Below are positions 28,001 to 40,599 of a stretch of 64,000 nucleotides of DNA, piece by piece. Within the stretch, counting starts at the first letter, position 1. The number at the start of each line of letters is the position of its first letter. Below the pieces are notes generated by a model that was given only the letters and a program-made list of their open reading frames with translations, was not told where the DNA came from and did no database searches. The position numbers were made by a program, and so were the translations under genes. This stretch comes from Xanthostigma xanthostigma (taxonomy: Eukaryota > Arthropoda > Insecta > Raphidioptera > Raphidiidae), in NCBI GenBank assembly GCA_963575645.1, contig OY754465.1:34173501-34237500 (forward strand). The letters are read 5' to 3'.

Positions 28001-29779
28001 CCACAGATACATTTTCAGTTGACAAATTACTTTTTCTTCAATGTGAAACCCAAAAGATGCGTGCTGTTTTATAGGCAAAATAAACAGATGATTAAATTTA
28101 CCACAATATTGTCCCGATTCTTCCTCTATAATAGAATAGCAAACTTCACGTGCAGGAATTTTACAGAAACCAACTTTCTCAGATTTATTTATCATCCAGA
28201 TAACAATTTCAGGCCAGTCGTGTTGAGGATCTTCAATTATTTTCTTAAGTGTCGCCGAAAGCTCTTTTAGACGTGACAAGTACTTATTTTTGTACTTTTT
28301 TAATAAAACAGAGCCTACAAAGTTTTTGATACACATAACGTGTTCAATGCACATCCTAGTTCTATGCTGATCGAGTTCTGTCGATTTTTTGTAACGCGTG
28401 TTTTTTTTTAAATCCAAATAATGATCGCAAACAGATTTGAGAGAACAAAAGCTATCCATAAAATAGGTATTTATTTTAACGTAAGGCTCTTCATTGTTCA
28501 AGTAGCGTTCAGTTTTAGAAATACAGTCCAGAATATTTTTTTTTATACGCGCCAACAAATTCGAATTATACATTCTGTACCTTAAATCAGGGTCCATTTT
28601 TATTATAGACAAACATGGTTTCTGGTCGTCATATTCGAAGTAGTAATAATAATTACGCATGAAAACTTTTTCTGGATTTGTGTGAGTCACACAGTTCATA
28701 TATTTTTCTTCAGGCAATCCGAAAGTCAATTCAAAAGAAACATTTCCATTTGCAAAAGTTTTATCGATCAGTGTAGCATGCGATATTACACTAAAAAGAA
28801 GTATATTTTCAAAATTCCAAGCTTTATTTATTTTAATGAAGTCAGCTGTTTCGACGTTCTGTGTTCCTGGTAGATCGTTTGTTGTTTCGGTACGGATGGA
28901 CATAAGTAATTTACCCACATATAAACCAATATCGTTATATAAATTAACAAAACACGGACCGTACGTTGGTAGGAAACTATAATCGCTTCCTGAGCATGAT
29001 ATACCAGTTATGTCCAAATAATGTTTTGCAATGACGGTTTTGTTTTCTTTAACTTCTATACGCATTCTTTGAGTCAAAGTAGGGAACAATTCACAGAGAA
29101 CTAATTTTTCGTTCCAAACAAGCCCACTCACGTTTTGTTGTTCACTTGTCTGAATATTATGGCCAGCTATCCAAATATGAACGGCACAAGTGGAAACTTT
29201 ATTACATTTCAAACGCGTATTATATTTTTTTAAATTTTTTATAGAATAAATATTAATATGAAACTTTATTTTTCTTCTTGTAGTGATTTCTCCCGCATAT
29301 CCTTCTGCGTAAAGTAATTGTTTTTCATCGCTATTGTTAATTTCCTCCGGTAAAACATGATATTCTCCTTTAGTGATGATAAATATGTCAACTTTTAAAT
29401 AACCTTTAGTTCCTAATTGACTCATATTTGTAGAAGCCAATTCTGCCCATTTATGATAATATTTGTGTCCACGATGCGACCAAACAGTCGAAACGTCTAG
29501 TTTTATTTGACCAATGACAATTCGAGACGAACACAATTTGCGAGGCTGAATGACTGATAAAGTTATACAAGTGTCAAGCAGATCTTTGAGTGTAGTATTG
29601 AATTCAAAGACAAAACTCTCGTTGAAGTACGGACAGTCGGAGTTCCGTTTTACTGACGTGTACCGTCTTTCTTTACCGACCTGAACTAGAACCGTTGAAT
29701 TCGCATTTCCAATACTCAATTTATCAGCTTCTAAAATGTTTATCCGCACTAAATAAACTTGTACATCCTCGTCTGTCAT
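25031..29779 (-). CDS. Intronless ferlin-family membrane protein, 1,582 aa
   Basis: One unbroken ORF from ATG at 29,779 (A at -3) to the stop at 25,031. Ferlins are tail-anchored multi-C2 proteins that promote calcium-dependent membrane fusion; worm fer-1 and fly misfire act in sperm. Visible order: C2 domain at about 5-110 ending GYLKVDIF; second C2 at about 165-300 ending FLPTYGPCFVNLYND, a ferlin C2C hallmark; FerB-like segment (IVIWMINKSEKVGFCKIPA) near 540; C2D near 650-780 (DTFDPYFDQTLVYDRV); YRIEILFWGIRNYKK near 815; DLDWWTKYC near 985; a C2 with FTVRVYIVKGL and IGKTEIDLEKRFYTKHRARCG near 1,115-1,215; C2 with RVIIWNTKNVVLDDFY and SDIYVQGWL near 1,350; C-terminal membrane segment near 1,548-1,569. 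It begins at the position of C2B, so C2A is absent, and several loop aspartates look replaced. Lack of introns is odd for a ferlin. Confidence 0.9.
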   Translation of the reverse strand: MTDEDVQVYLVRINILEADKLSIGNANSTVLVQVGKERRYTSVKRNSDCPYFNESFVFEFNTTLKDLLDTCITLSVIQPRKLCSSRIVIGQIKLDVSTVWSHRGHKYYHKWAELASTNMSQLGTKGYLKVDIFIITKGEYHVLPEEINNSDEKQLLYAEGYAGEITTRRKIKFHINIYSIKNLKKYNTRLKCNKVSTCAVHIWIAGHNIQTSEQQNVSGLVWNEKLVLCELFPTLTQRMRIEVKENKTVIAKHYLDITGISCSGSDYSFLPTYGPCFVNLYNDIGLYVGKLLMSIRTETTNDLPGTQNVETADFIKINKAWNFENILLFSVISHATLIDKTFANGNVSFELTFGLPEEKYMNCVTHTNPEKVFMRNYYYYFEYDDQKPCLSIIKMDPDLRYRMYNSNLLARIKKNILDCISKTERYLNNEEPYVKINTYFMDSFCSLKSVCDHYLDLKKNTRYKKSTELDQHRTRMCIEHVMCIKNFVGSVLLKKYKNKYLSRLKELSATLKKIIEDPQHDWPEIVIWMINKSEKVGFCKIPAREVCYSIIEEESGQYCGKFNHLFILPIKQHASFGFHIEEKVICQLKMYLWLGLSKYLSDCLGSIPYEYEPLNQSNGIPMTIRCSQKHDFQFRAHIFSGRFRFGFHESKQNHPCVRILIETYCMMATVASDTFDPYFDQTLVYDRVTLHSSIAFLKKYPPTITIETFSGSKIKQARFLGRSVAFPVIKQLHENVSSSPIVLQWYHIFENNEICGGIFAAFELIESDARSVRKKDTSFEVTDIPANIRPAMTKYRIEILFWGIRNYKKTPNKLKIVISCADVIVGTAVLSDLKNDCSFHNLIQSADLDLPENEDVFPFLCTKLFDCKTGVKYVGMNGRLLKRFLCWPYTESEIKKKNIPQKRRDMKYINIDEIKTILSLDSDSEKTITPRQSLSRKMITLLKKFFAFIFSCFFRNKKDDIVDELNVEIDRRVNNSQSSTNTENDLDWWTKYCNSIIKYNESEPNEARFVVYQNELELQPEFSNFNDYIRTFDIYKGQRIGNRLDERNIVCSFIGAVKIYRCPSPETSLFTKTSCDLKSGYFANFPKNNCVQFTVRVYIVKGLCFLPRGTDMLDIYFTAKLGSTIDSTEDDICKSNPAGQIFGKQFQLNGTLPQNAILEISAWNKFSKTYAAELIGKTEIDLEKRFYTKHRARCGFQSEYETDGYNAWRDSVEPSEILQRLCRQSHVEGPIFSDSSVTIGPITFQFTEEKHMDNREILSVAALKRWNEIPLVGCQLVPEHIETRSLFNSIYPGIEQGKLQMWVDIFPHETYIPLPLPVFISPRQPVEYELRVIIWNTKNVVLDDFYLDVKSDIYVQGWLSDANDCQKTDIHYYSLTGDGSFNWRFVFNFNYDTIEHKIVINSNNIEKKVPCKLTLQVWDSDVLFSNDFLGTLTLDLEHFCQGAKKHESCSLEKTDEKCNLFEMKHAKGWWPFKIYNENSCQYDLAGKVEAEFDLLTKYEARKNPLGVGRDELPEPDRPDYSLSFFKNPLKMTWFYAKRKLNFSIFSPLKILWYCSIPIIVIILVFKIPDIVSRLMVHNLKKI

Positions 29780-30282
29780 ATTTGAAAATTTTCAATAAAC
29801 AAATAAAAATTTATCCACCATAATATATAAAAACACGTAATTTTAAAATATTTTTCTGCATTTTTTTATTTAGATTTTAATTACTTTTGATTATTGTATA
29901 TGTTTATATTTTTGTTATTTCAACATATTGTTCAATTTTCTATAGCAACGATTTTTTTAAGGCTACCGCCAAAAATTCTGTAACTAGGAGATCTAACTTC
30001 CAATGCTTGCTGTTTAGAGACGAACCATTTTCTGGCGCAGGTGGATGGCGCTGTTATCACTACCTGGGAAAACTTCGGTTTATTCAACCTGTTTTCGCTA
30101 TAGCTACCAAAGTTGTTCTTCACAGACACTACACACATGTAAGCCATGAACGTGTAGGTATGCGTTACCCAGTAGCTGACACCATATTGGTTCATGCGAC
30201 AGATATCGGTCCACCGTTACGCTCGAGCTGGATCTTCTTGACTACCGCAAAGGTTATTAGGGTCTATAGCTTGGACTTTCAA

Positions 30283-30331
30283 TAAATAGTATATTACACC
30301 ACTTAAGGGCCGAAAGTGTGGTGTATACTAT
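30283..30331. repeat. Short hairpin
   Basis: AAATAGTATATTACACCAC and GTGTGGTGTATACTATTT are near complements around a 12-nt loop. It may be a MITE relic upstream of the ferlin. Confidence 0.5.
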
Positions 30332-31870
30332 TTTTCTTCATATCTCGGTTGTAAGCACGCGTATTAAATACATTAATTAATTAATTAATTATTAATTACA
30401 TAAAACACAAAAACATTCCAAGCAAGAAGCTTTGAGGTTGTAGCTGTTCGCGACTATTAGAATAGGTGTATTAGGGTTGCTTGGAAACGGCATCTAAATA
30501 ACAGTTGATTGGTTATTTTTGGATGTTATTTAATGGGTTAGCCAAGTATTCATGTTTTTGTGAGCAGGAAAATGTAGTCGGTCAGCCATAATAGTTAATT
30601 GGTCAGCAACTCATGGTTCACAAACATTTGTAAATCAACGAGCAATTTATGCCATTCTGGACAGCTGTAAAAATATTTGTACAGCTGATTAAAAATATAA
30701 ACTGCAATTAGTGACCCATGCTAAATAAAGTTTTGGTAAGCACTCAGAGGGTAAGAAAAGTATTCAATTTTGTGCAGCAAATAAAAGTCTAGCAAAAATA
30801 TCTACGTACTTTACTTGTCATGCGCAGGGTCCAGTATGACTCGAGCCCAAATTTTGACTTTTTTTAAGTCATAAAAAGCGCTAAAATTTTAAGGTCCCAA
30901 AAAAAAATTTTGCGGATTATTCGCAAATTTCTTCAAAAATACGTAAAAAAAATGGAACTAATTTTCGTTGTTCACTGTCATCTTTTAAATCTAACTAATC
31001 AGAAATCACATATTAGTCCAAGAGCTCACGTACCACTTTTCACGAAGTGTTTGATGCACGTAGAAATTTTGACCAATGGTACAGATAGGATAGATGAACA
31101 AGAAAAAATATGTTTGCCTGACTTACCGACCGTGGTACTACAGGTACTGCGCATACAAGTAATGCGCCCAAAAATTTATGTCAAAAAAAGTGTCTGATTG
31201 AAAGAAATCATCTAAGCATGCTTTGATTAATTGGAACATAATAATATGTAGGCAACAGAACAATAATAGGTATAATTTGTTCTGTGATGCCAATCAATAG
31301 CAATTAGCAAATATCGTATTTAGTACTAGCCATTACCCGCACACTGCACGCGATTTAATACAAAAACAATAATCCGATAAAAATGGACATTCCATTTTGA
31401 TCGGATTATTGTTAAATTAAATTAAAATAATTAGCTAATTAAACAATGTCACAATAAGTTTTCAATAATTGCAATTGTTATTTTTTTTTTGTCGGAAAAT
31501 ACTTACGAGGTACTCATAGCATATCTAGAAAAGCTCAGCAGTGTTTAGAAGTAAATGGAAGACAGTTTAAGCATTTGTGACATCGTTTAATTAGGTAACT
31601 ACATTTTAAATGCCGACTTTTAAAATTAAGTTCGTTATTATGACATGTTAATTTAATAATTTCAAACGAATATTACTTAACAGAGGTAGCACTAACAAAA
31701 AAAAAATGTTCTACAAAATTTGCTTATTTTTTAAAGATCTTTTCAATAATACCACTTTCAACATATCGTGCCATTTAAAATACCGGAGTTCTGAACATTC
31801 TGAAGCAAATTAAGCCGACCTTTCCGGGGGTAAAAAATATCGCCATTTGATTCTTCATTAGGGCTTTTAT
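30332..31870. other. Gene-poor spacer
   Basis: No supported gene. Contains (ATTA)n low-complexity near 30,376 and a 24-bp-arm hairpin with the word AATCCGAT at about 31,365-31,415. The ORF at 30,910-31,197 has no family resemblance. Confidence 0.4.
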
Positions 31871-32054
31871 CAGTGGCGGATCCAGGATTACGGCAAGGGG
31901 GGGGTCTTAAAAAATTTTTACTCCTTTTGCGGAGATTTCACGAAAAACATGAAAAGCTTTTTTTTATCGCGCAGTAAGATTTTAATTTGGGATTAATGAT
32001 TCTCTAGAAGAGGGGGGTTTGGACCCGAAAACCCTCCCCGTGGATCCGCCACTG
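31871..32054. mobile_element. hAT-type MITE, 184 bp, exact 8-bp target duplication
   Basis: Ends CAGTGGCGGATCCAGG and GTGGATCCGCCACTG are inverted, and the element is flanked on both sides by GCTTTTAT (31,863-31,870 and 32,055-32,062). The exact 8-bp duplication and CAGTGG termini identify a non-autonomous hAT element. No ORF. Confidence 0.9.
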
Positions 32055-32507
32055 GCTTTTATAATACAGATTTTTGACACAACTCTCTACGACTAACCGT
32101 TTTTGAAAAAATCGACCGGTACGGGTGGTCTGACTCATCCTGTATATACACCGCGTACAAATAAACAGTAAAATCATCCTCTTTAACCCCTCTTTTAGGG
32201 ATGCTAAGGAGGCTTGGGAGTGGTCCGTTTAGGATAAAATTAACTTATTATTGTTAGTAGATATTAAAAAAAATCAATTATTTTACTCAAAAATAAAGTA
32301 GATCAAAAACCGCCCTTACTGACCCCCCTCCTTTATGGATTTTCAAATTTGCGGCAATTTTAAATGAGTAAACTTTTTAGTTGATGGCATTAGAAATTCA
32401 ATAAAAAAAATTCATCAAATCCTTTTAGTGCTGGGTTCCGAGGTGTAAAGCTAATTATTGCACTCGACTACTGGTGTATTATTGTATTACTATCTCAGTT
32501 TATATAC

Positions 32508-32665
32508 ACGACCCTGTAATTGTTTTTTAAAGAATTAAAGACCTCGACCTACTTTTCACTGCGCAAAAAAAACGCCATTGCATCGACACGACCCTGTAAT
32601 TGTTTTTTAAATAACTCTCCCCAAACGCCCTCCCCTTTTCACTGCGCAAAAAAAAAAACGCCAAT
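32508..32665. repeat. Two-copy tandem repeat, unit about 79 bp
   Basis: ACACGACCCTGTAATTGTTTTTTAAA starts each unit (about 32,508 and 32,587) and each ends with TTTTCACTGCGCAAAAAAAA and ACGCCA. Confidence 0.75.
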
Positions 32666-35600
32666 GCGACCACAAGAACTTCCCCAAACGCAAATGCAAT
32701 CCAGTTGTTTATATTGTTAACCATATTTTAAATATGCATAGCAATCAGAATAACTGCACACAGACATGTTTTCTCTGCTGACCAATTTTGAAATCTTGTT
32801 GACCAAGTAATCATATTGGTGCGCGACTGTTTATTAAGCAGATACATAATATTGCTAACTGCCCGCTTATGGTTAAAGTACCCTTATTAAGATTCTTTGC
32901 AGAACATGGATTGCAGCCCGATTTTTATTTATTGCAAACAAAATCTTTGTATGATGACCAAATGATTTTACGGCTGATTTTCGTTGCTAACCAAATTTCA
33001 TAACGGCTAACCAAATATTTACTTCTCGTTGTTTTTGCTTTACTACCTCCGAAAGTACGAACTTCACACATTGGTGCATGTAATCCTACCAAGGAGTAAA
33101 TGTTAAACTTTCTGCCTTACAACTGATGCCGAAAATATGCACGTTCGATCGAGGTATGAAGAAAAGACACTAAATTGAAAATCCATGGAACCCTTTTACC
33201 AGCTTATGAGCTAGAACTTGGGAGCCTGTAACAGAGGAACAAATTCAACAGCATTGCTGCACACTTGGCTAAATATAAACAATGGCATCTCTACACGCTT
33301 CGCTACTCCCAAGCCCTTGATTTCTATTATCAGACAGGTGAAAATAAACTTAGTAAAATTGCGTTTTCTTTCATAATTCCAATATTTTTAATATGTATTT
33401 ATTTAAAGTAATTAATTTTCTATAAGTTGGACGCAAAACAATTGTTTTTATATATTTACATTTAAACTCAGTATTAAAACTAAAGATTAATGAATCTGAA
33501 GAAGTAACACTTTTACATTTTTTTGTTTTTGTTTTATTTATTACTTGCAGTTCAATAAACAGTTCAAGTACTACTTCTTCATGAAATACTAGTACGTGTG
33601 TGGTGAAAATATTTTTTTTATGCTCACATTTTTATGAAAATATAGTATTTAATAGTCTCAACGAAATCGTAATAATTCAAAATATTGACATGACTTATCC
33701 CTAATCAAGCGTACAGCTTACGCATTTTTTTTTAAATATCTTTTCAAATTACACATTTTTATTTTGAGCCTTTTCATACATATTTTCAAAATTAATAATT
33801 AGAATATTAGTTATTTTTTCTATGAAATTATTTCTCACAACCACTTTTTAAGAAAAATATGTAATTCGATTCTTTGTTATTAGTTCTGTTATTTATATAA
33901 TTTATTTAGATTTTAACATCCATAGATACTGCGAACAGAACGACCTTGTCGTTTCCCTTTTTGCTTGTAATTCACCATATGAAGGTTAATAAAAATTATT
34001 GTTCCGTTTTGCAATCTGAGAACAAAAGCAGATACACAGAACTGGTTATAAACAGCAAAAAAAAAAACTTTTTGGCTAAATACATTTTTAACAGGAAAAC
34101 ATAAGAAAATCGGTTATATGTTTACATACAAAAATATCCTTACGTAGTATCAAATATAGTTCAATAAAGAGTCTGTCTGTAGTATGTACCAACTAATCTC
34201 GAGAACTACTGAACGAATTTAAACTCAATAGCTTATTTCTTAAGGATGTATGAGGATTGGAGGGTACCTAGAAATAAATGAAATTTAGTGAGCGTATTTC
34301 TTAATATACCTGCAATAAGTACTCAAAATTTCAGAACGGTTTACTATATAGTTTAAATGAAATTAACATGAGCCCTTGTGGATAAATCGCGAATTCATAG
34401 TTTAATACTGTTAAAACACATAGTAAAATCACCCAGAAAAATTTGTAACTTTTAGAATATGAAGCTCTGTTCAAAATTTTATCTATTGTCATACGAAAAT
34501 CACGAGAAAAAAAAATAGTTCTTGCTGAAAAGTGTTCAACGAATAAGCTACTTTATAAAATATATGTTCACAATTGACAACAGCGCACTCAAGGAATATA
34601 GTTTATAAACATTTTTACTATAACTACCGCTTATTTTTGCCAACTAACCAATGAAATTGAAAGATTTAATTAGTCTTCAACCGCCTCATACATCCTTAGG
34701 GACGGTTTAAGTCTATGCTAGCTATTCAGCCAGGCTTTGCTCTGGTGAAAACAGGATTGAATCCACAAGTTGGATTGAAATCAGGTTTAAAGAAAAAATA
34801 TTATTTTACCCCATAGTAATTTACGAGCAGTTACGAGTCAGCTCTAGTTCGACAGGACGTCACAAAAAAAGATAGATTTGTAACAGTAAACTATTAAGTT
34901 CTATTTTTCATCCGACTAAACGTCTGATAGTTTATGAAATTTACATATTGAAGAAACTGTTCAGTTATTATAGATGCTCAACAATACTCAACAGATGTCG
35001 TAAGCATCTTATAGAATTGTAAATTAAATCGTTCTGCCAGTATTTTCGGAATATTTTTATCTTAACATGTATTAAATTGAGATATTTGAACTCTTTTTGT
35101 GGTGATATGACTGACAAGTTTTCAAAAAAGGAAGTTGTTCGAGGAACAAGCGTTACCTGCGTTATTTTCAAAAGTTCATGATAAATTGTCCACCAAGCGC
35201 TTCCCATTTTAATCACCTTTCAAAAAATTTTAAACAGAAAAAAAACCTTCATACCTGTACACATATTATTTGAATTTATTTTTTTTTTTTAATTTGATTG
35301 GTAGTCATCTTAATTGAGTAAAACAAAACAATAATTACATTAGATCACATAGGGAAAAATGAGCCGTTTTCAATTTACATGTAGAGATTAAAAAGTGTGT
35401 ACAATCTTAGTTATATTAAAATTTATACAACTATAATAAATAAATTATCAATATTTCAGGTTAGAGTTCAAGAGTCTAATTACCAATAGATGGCACTACG
35501 TTCGCCTTGACATAAATCAAGTTTAATGAGGATGGGCACTGCCAAACTTAACCGCTAGAGGCGCCAGCTATATAACCTCTTCGATTTGTGGACCATTCAT

Positions 35601-38600
35601 AGTAGGTACTGTGTATAAAAAGTTTATTTAAAATAACAAATCATTGACAATGCCAATGTATTATGTTTATTAATGTTCAAATTATATAGGTTTTGTATTT
35701 CCAAAGGATTTGGAAGTTGGAACTGAAAAAGAAGCGGTTGCATACTATCACAAGAAGAAAAGCTTGTGCTCCAAGTGCTAAAACAATAGTTACCACTTAG
35801 GTAGCTATATACCTGTTGCCATCTATATTACGTTTCTCATGTGCCCATCTCCATTTTGAAATTTATTCCACATTGAGTTATGTGTAATATTTTGTAGGAA
35901 GGTTTTTATGTAGACCAACCTTCAAATAGGCACTGAAAACCTCAGCTGTTTAGAGTCTATAATCTACAATTAATTCGTTCCAGATTTCGATACAAGCAAT
36001 AGTTAGCGCTTTTCCAGTCTTTGAAACTCAAAGTGCACTGTGGATACAATCAACGATATGTTGTTATTATTATACCATCCAAAGTTGTGAATTTATACTA
36101 AGCAGCGCTACTCATCATATAAAATGAACTGCAATAGTAAAGGGATAGGAACGAGCTTTCCGTAAGTATGTATATTCCAAGGATACAAGCTAGTTGTGTC
36201 CTTTTAAAGAAATGTGTACAGCGTACCTGTGCACATTTCTTAAAAAAGATACTAATATTTGCTAATGACATTAGCTATTGAGCATCTATAATTTATAAAG
36301 AAAGGTACAACTAGCTTTGAAAATATTTGCGTTAGTGTAGGTACTGAAATTAGTCCATAGAAAATTTTAAATTCCATTTAAAACGTCAACACGGAATAAA
36401 TGTCAATTTTTTATAAGACAGCGGAGTGATACACTATTTCGTAACATTTTTTCGTTACACGTTTAGCCGTATGAGTCTCTCTTGGCAACTAGATTCTTGA
36501 GATTGCCTTAAGACAAGTAATGATATGGTTTCAACTTGACTACACTATGTTTCTTATAAAACATAAATTATAATATATTTTATAAACTGTAACGACAGTT
36601 AAATGAAATTGTATATCATTATTATGTATAGTCATTGCCAAATCTGTGACATCAACGTTTGTTGTCGGCACTGATGTCTGAAACTATTATTACATCCCAG
36701 TTCACTAAACGGCTTGATGTATCTAACATGTCGGTTAGAAAGTTGGAACGACGCAATTATTGTAAATAAATTATAAAATCCGTAATGGGATCGAAAGGGG
36801 TGTGTGATTAAAATATATGACGGAACACGTTTGCGGAAATCAAATTGCCGGATAACAGACAAAAACTTAGACAAAATGATTCGAAATAAAAAGTTCCGTT
36901 GATGTTGTAGCGTCTATTATATGAAAATATTTTTAACGACATTGTAATCAATTTTACTTAGTATCTTTTTTCCAATTTCCAACCTTCAAATATGATCAGT
37001 CTCCAAATTAGTTTTTCGGAAATATCTTCAATATACTGTTGGCTTTTTTTAATTCTTCCCTAAATGATGCAGATTAATTCATTAGCAAATCTAATTTGAA
37101 TCATGAAATGAATAACACTGTTTTTAAAAAATGAATACTATGGTTATCAGTTCCTAGTAAATGCGAAAATCATAAAAATAAAATGATAGGTTTTACATAC
37201 CGAGAAAATAATTAGTTCTTATTATATTACAATAAATATTATGAAAGAATCCTCAAAAATTATGGAAAAATGGCTTTACAAAATATTTCGTTAAATCTTT
37301 CTTATAACCGAAAAACGATCATTTGGTTAAAAAACGGAGATTGTCATTAATGATATAAAATAAATTGTTGGTATAACAAGTTTAATGACTGACATTCGAA
37401 TAATTACTAATAGATGTCTTACCAGTTGTTCTATTTTATAATAAGAACCGCTAAAAACGCCGGTGGCTATATTATGAAAATCCATTATCACACAATGAGG
37501 TTAAATTAAAAATGGTGTATAGAAATATTATATTCTAAATAAATTGTAAATCACTTCAAGAGGATTCTCTCAATTACCTTGATTCCAAGTCCGAACCAAT
37601 ATGGCGCGGGTGTTTAAGTACAAACATATTGATAAACATGTATTTTAGGTTATGATTCAAGCATGCAATCTGATCCTTAATTCACTTGCGATAACTTAAA
37701 AAAATATAATGAACACTTTCATTTAATCTAGTCACATTTCCCGCACATTTTTGTTTTAATTTCGAAAATTACTATTTTCGATCATTAAAAAATAAATCAA
37801 CGACGAATGTAGCAACATATAATTATTATTTTTTATTGATCAATTAATGTAAATTATACCTATATAAGAAGTCTATGGTTCAAAGTAACTTTAAAATATG
37901 ATTCCATCAATAATATCTTTCAACTGAATGAAAATCATAAACAAGTAAAAATGGCGTTCAACTGTTTTTCTATAAACAAAAGTGTAGAGGTATGGCCACG
38001 GCCTAAAGCTACTCAATTATTTACCATTTAGATTAAAAACAAAATTTCATAATAGATTGTGAAGTTGACCACAATATTAAATCGTGCGTATTTCAAAAAG
38101 AAAAAAAAATGAAACAAACTAGATTAAATGAATGTAAAAAAATGCCGCTCAATATACATATAACATATAAACACCTAAAATGTAAAGATTTGCTTTTATA
38201 CTAAAACCTAAAAAATCCAAATTATGTACACAAAATTTTAAAATTCAAAAATGCAACAAATTACAACACAAAAGTATTGCACAAGTGAATTACAATTTTT
38301 CCACATAATTCATCTAACGGTTGTAAATATCAGTATAAAACAAATGTTACACGATATTGCGCAAAGATAAATATCAGTTAGACATAATATTTTCTAGCAC
38401 ACTACCAGATTGTCTGTAGTTTATCAAGATTCATGAAACTAACTAGAAAATTATTAAGATTCCCACAGTGGTTTACAAATTTCCGGAAGAGTCAAAAAAA
38501 GTTTGTGCACTTTTAAATTACAATTTTACTAATCCACTTCAAATTGTCAAATTAAATAAAAAAAAATAAATAAAAAAAAAAATAAATAAACTGAGTAAAT

Positions 38601-38777
38601 AGCTTTAAGAATACGCGTTAGTTTTGTTTTTTTAACACATGAATGGTACAAAATCAATTACAAAAGTAAAATTGTAAGTTATTTTTGTGAATAAAAATGT
38701 TTGGATTGTTAAAATTGTAACAAAATGTTTATTCGCTCCGAGCGTCTGCTTGTAAGAGGTATAGCCGCGCAGAATTA
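32666..38777. other. Long gene-poor spacer, about 6 kb
   Basis: No coding region could be supported on either strand; ORFs at 34,968-35,216 and 36,632-36,874 show no family features. Near 34,165-34,240 the text CTAATCTCGAGAACTACTGAACGAATTT resembles the 5' region of the Helitrons at 53,912 and 41,416 and is probably a Helitron fragment. A poly-A/ATAAA simple tract lies near 38,560-38,590. Confidence 0.4.
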
Positions 38778-40116
38778 GCAAATCCGTCACATGCAATTGC
38801 GAACGTCGATTTTAAATTTTTTTTTGTTAGATAATACGAATATAAGTAACATATTAAGTTTAAACGCCAATCGGAGCACCGCACGATGGTTAAAAAAAAT
38901 GGCAAAAATCGTCCATATCACTTTTTGGCGATTTACGGGAAAACTATGCATTTGACAAATTAAGTGTAGGGAAATAAAAAATGCGCAATAAAAAGACGAA
39001 TCGAATGAGTTTTTGTGAGCTCCGATCGGTCCAGTAGTTTTTTAGTAAATTGCAAAAAACCGCTTTTTTGGGCCATTTTTTCGAAATTCCATAACTTCCG
39101 TTCTATTAAATATGAAGACTTGAAATTTTAATAGAATATGTGTTTTATAAGCTTCAATATGCATACAAAATTTCAGCAAGATCTATGTTATACTTTTTGA
39201 GAAACTTTGAAAAAACCGAAAAAAGGCCCTTCCGAAAAGGGTCCCTGAAAAAGTTTTGGGCCAGCGTAGACCAATTTTTCAAACGTGCTTTTGTTCATCG
39301 AGAGTTGCTCTACAACATCCTGCAATGCCGTACCATTACACCTAGCGAAAGTGCGAAAAAAATTTCAAAAATAATGTCTAATTAATGCTGTTATTTGTAA
39401 ATTGTACGTAAATATATAATGATATCATTATTATTATTGCCATTTTCGCTTTAAAACGCAAGCTCCCTTTTTTAAAATCAATTTTTTTCGCACTTTCGCT
39501 AGGTGTAATGGTACGGCATTGCAGGATGTTGTAGAGCAACTCTCGATGAACAAAAGCACGTTTGAAAAATTGGTCTACGCTGGCCCAAAACTTTTTCAGG
39601 GACCCTTTTCGGAAGGGCCTTTTTTCGGTTTTTTCAAAGTTTCTCAAAAAGTATAACGGTTTTTTCAAAGTTTCTCAAAAAGTATAACATAGATCTTGCT
39701 GAAATTTTGTATGCATATTGAAGCTTATAAAACACATATTCTATTAAAATTTCAAGTCTTCATATTTAATAGAACGGAAGTTATGGAATTTCGAAAAAAT
39801 GGCCCAAAAAAGCGGTTTTTTGCAATTTACTAAAAAACTACTGGACCGATCGGAGCTCACAAAAACTCATTCGATTCGTCTTTTTATTGCGCATTTTTTA
39901 TTTCCCTACACTTAATTTGTCAAATGCATAGTTTTCCCGTAAATCGCCAAAAAGTGATATGGACGATTTTTGCCATTTTTTTTAACCATCGTGCGGTGCT
40001 CCGATTGGCGTTTAAACTTAATATGTTACTTATATTCGTATTATCTAACAAAAAAAAAATTAAAATCGACGTTCGCAATTGCACGTTTTTTAGGACACGA
40101 ATCAGCTAATTCTACC
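38778..40116. repeat. 1.3-kb palindrome with about 600-bp arms
   Basis: Left arm about 38,785-39,365 and right arm about 39,483-40,090 are inverted copies with few mismatches (landmarks CAATTGCGAACGTCGATTTT, GTGAGCTCCGATCGGTCCAG, TTCCGAAAAGGGTCCCTGAA, GGTGTAATGGTACGGCATTG); spacer about 115 bp. The 31-bp unit starting CGGTTTTTTCAAAG is duplicated in tandem in the right arm only (39,626-39,656, 39,657-39,687), so this change came after palindrome formation. Mirror ORFs on both strands are consequences of the symmetry. No transposase seen. Confidence 0.85.
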
Positions 40117-40599
40117 CGACTAGTAGCAAAAACTATCGAGGCGCGCGTGGTGGCGAAATGAAAAAATAGTAGCGAAGATTTTTCTTGTGTGTGCATTGTT
40201 AGCGGCAATCAATAAAAAAAAAAGAAAATCAAGTACACATCCTTGCTTTTGTTATACATGATATAGGATTATTTATTTTGTGCAACAATATTATTATTTT
40301 TCTTCTGATTATTTCATTTAATTAACATTTTTCTTATAAAAAAAGTATTTAATGCAGTGTAACTTACTTTTGTAAATGCCCTCAAAATGCATTAATTACG
40401 GTATATAATATTAATATTGTTAAAATAAGGATTTTCTTATGACTAGGCTTGCCAACAGGTCTCTTTGTTAACAAAATATTTTTGTTCTCTTTCTTTTTTT
40501 ATTATTCATATAAATGCCCTCTTTTTTAAATTTTGCTAATTATTAATTAATTATTTAATAATGCACAAAAGTTAAAGTTCCTCTCTGAGATGTAAATTA

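Noticed and set aside
29887-30285. Overlapping ORFs on both strands upstream of the ferlin
   Set aside because: No motif, no splice support; both strands are open by chance.
39140-39668. Mirror ORFs on both strands sharing a 70-aa sequence
   Set aside because: Produced by the 1.3-kb palindrome; no domain and no start context.
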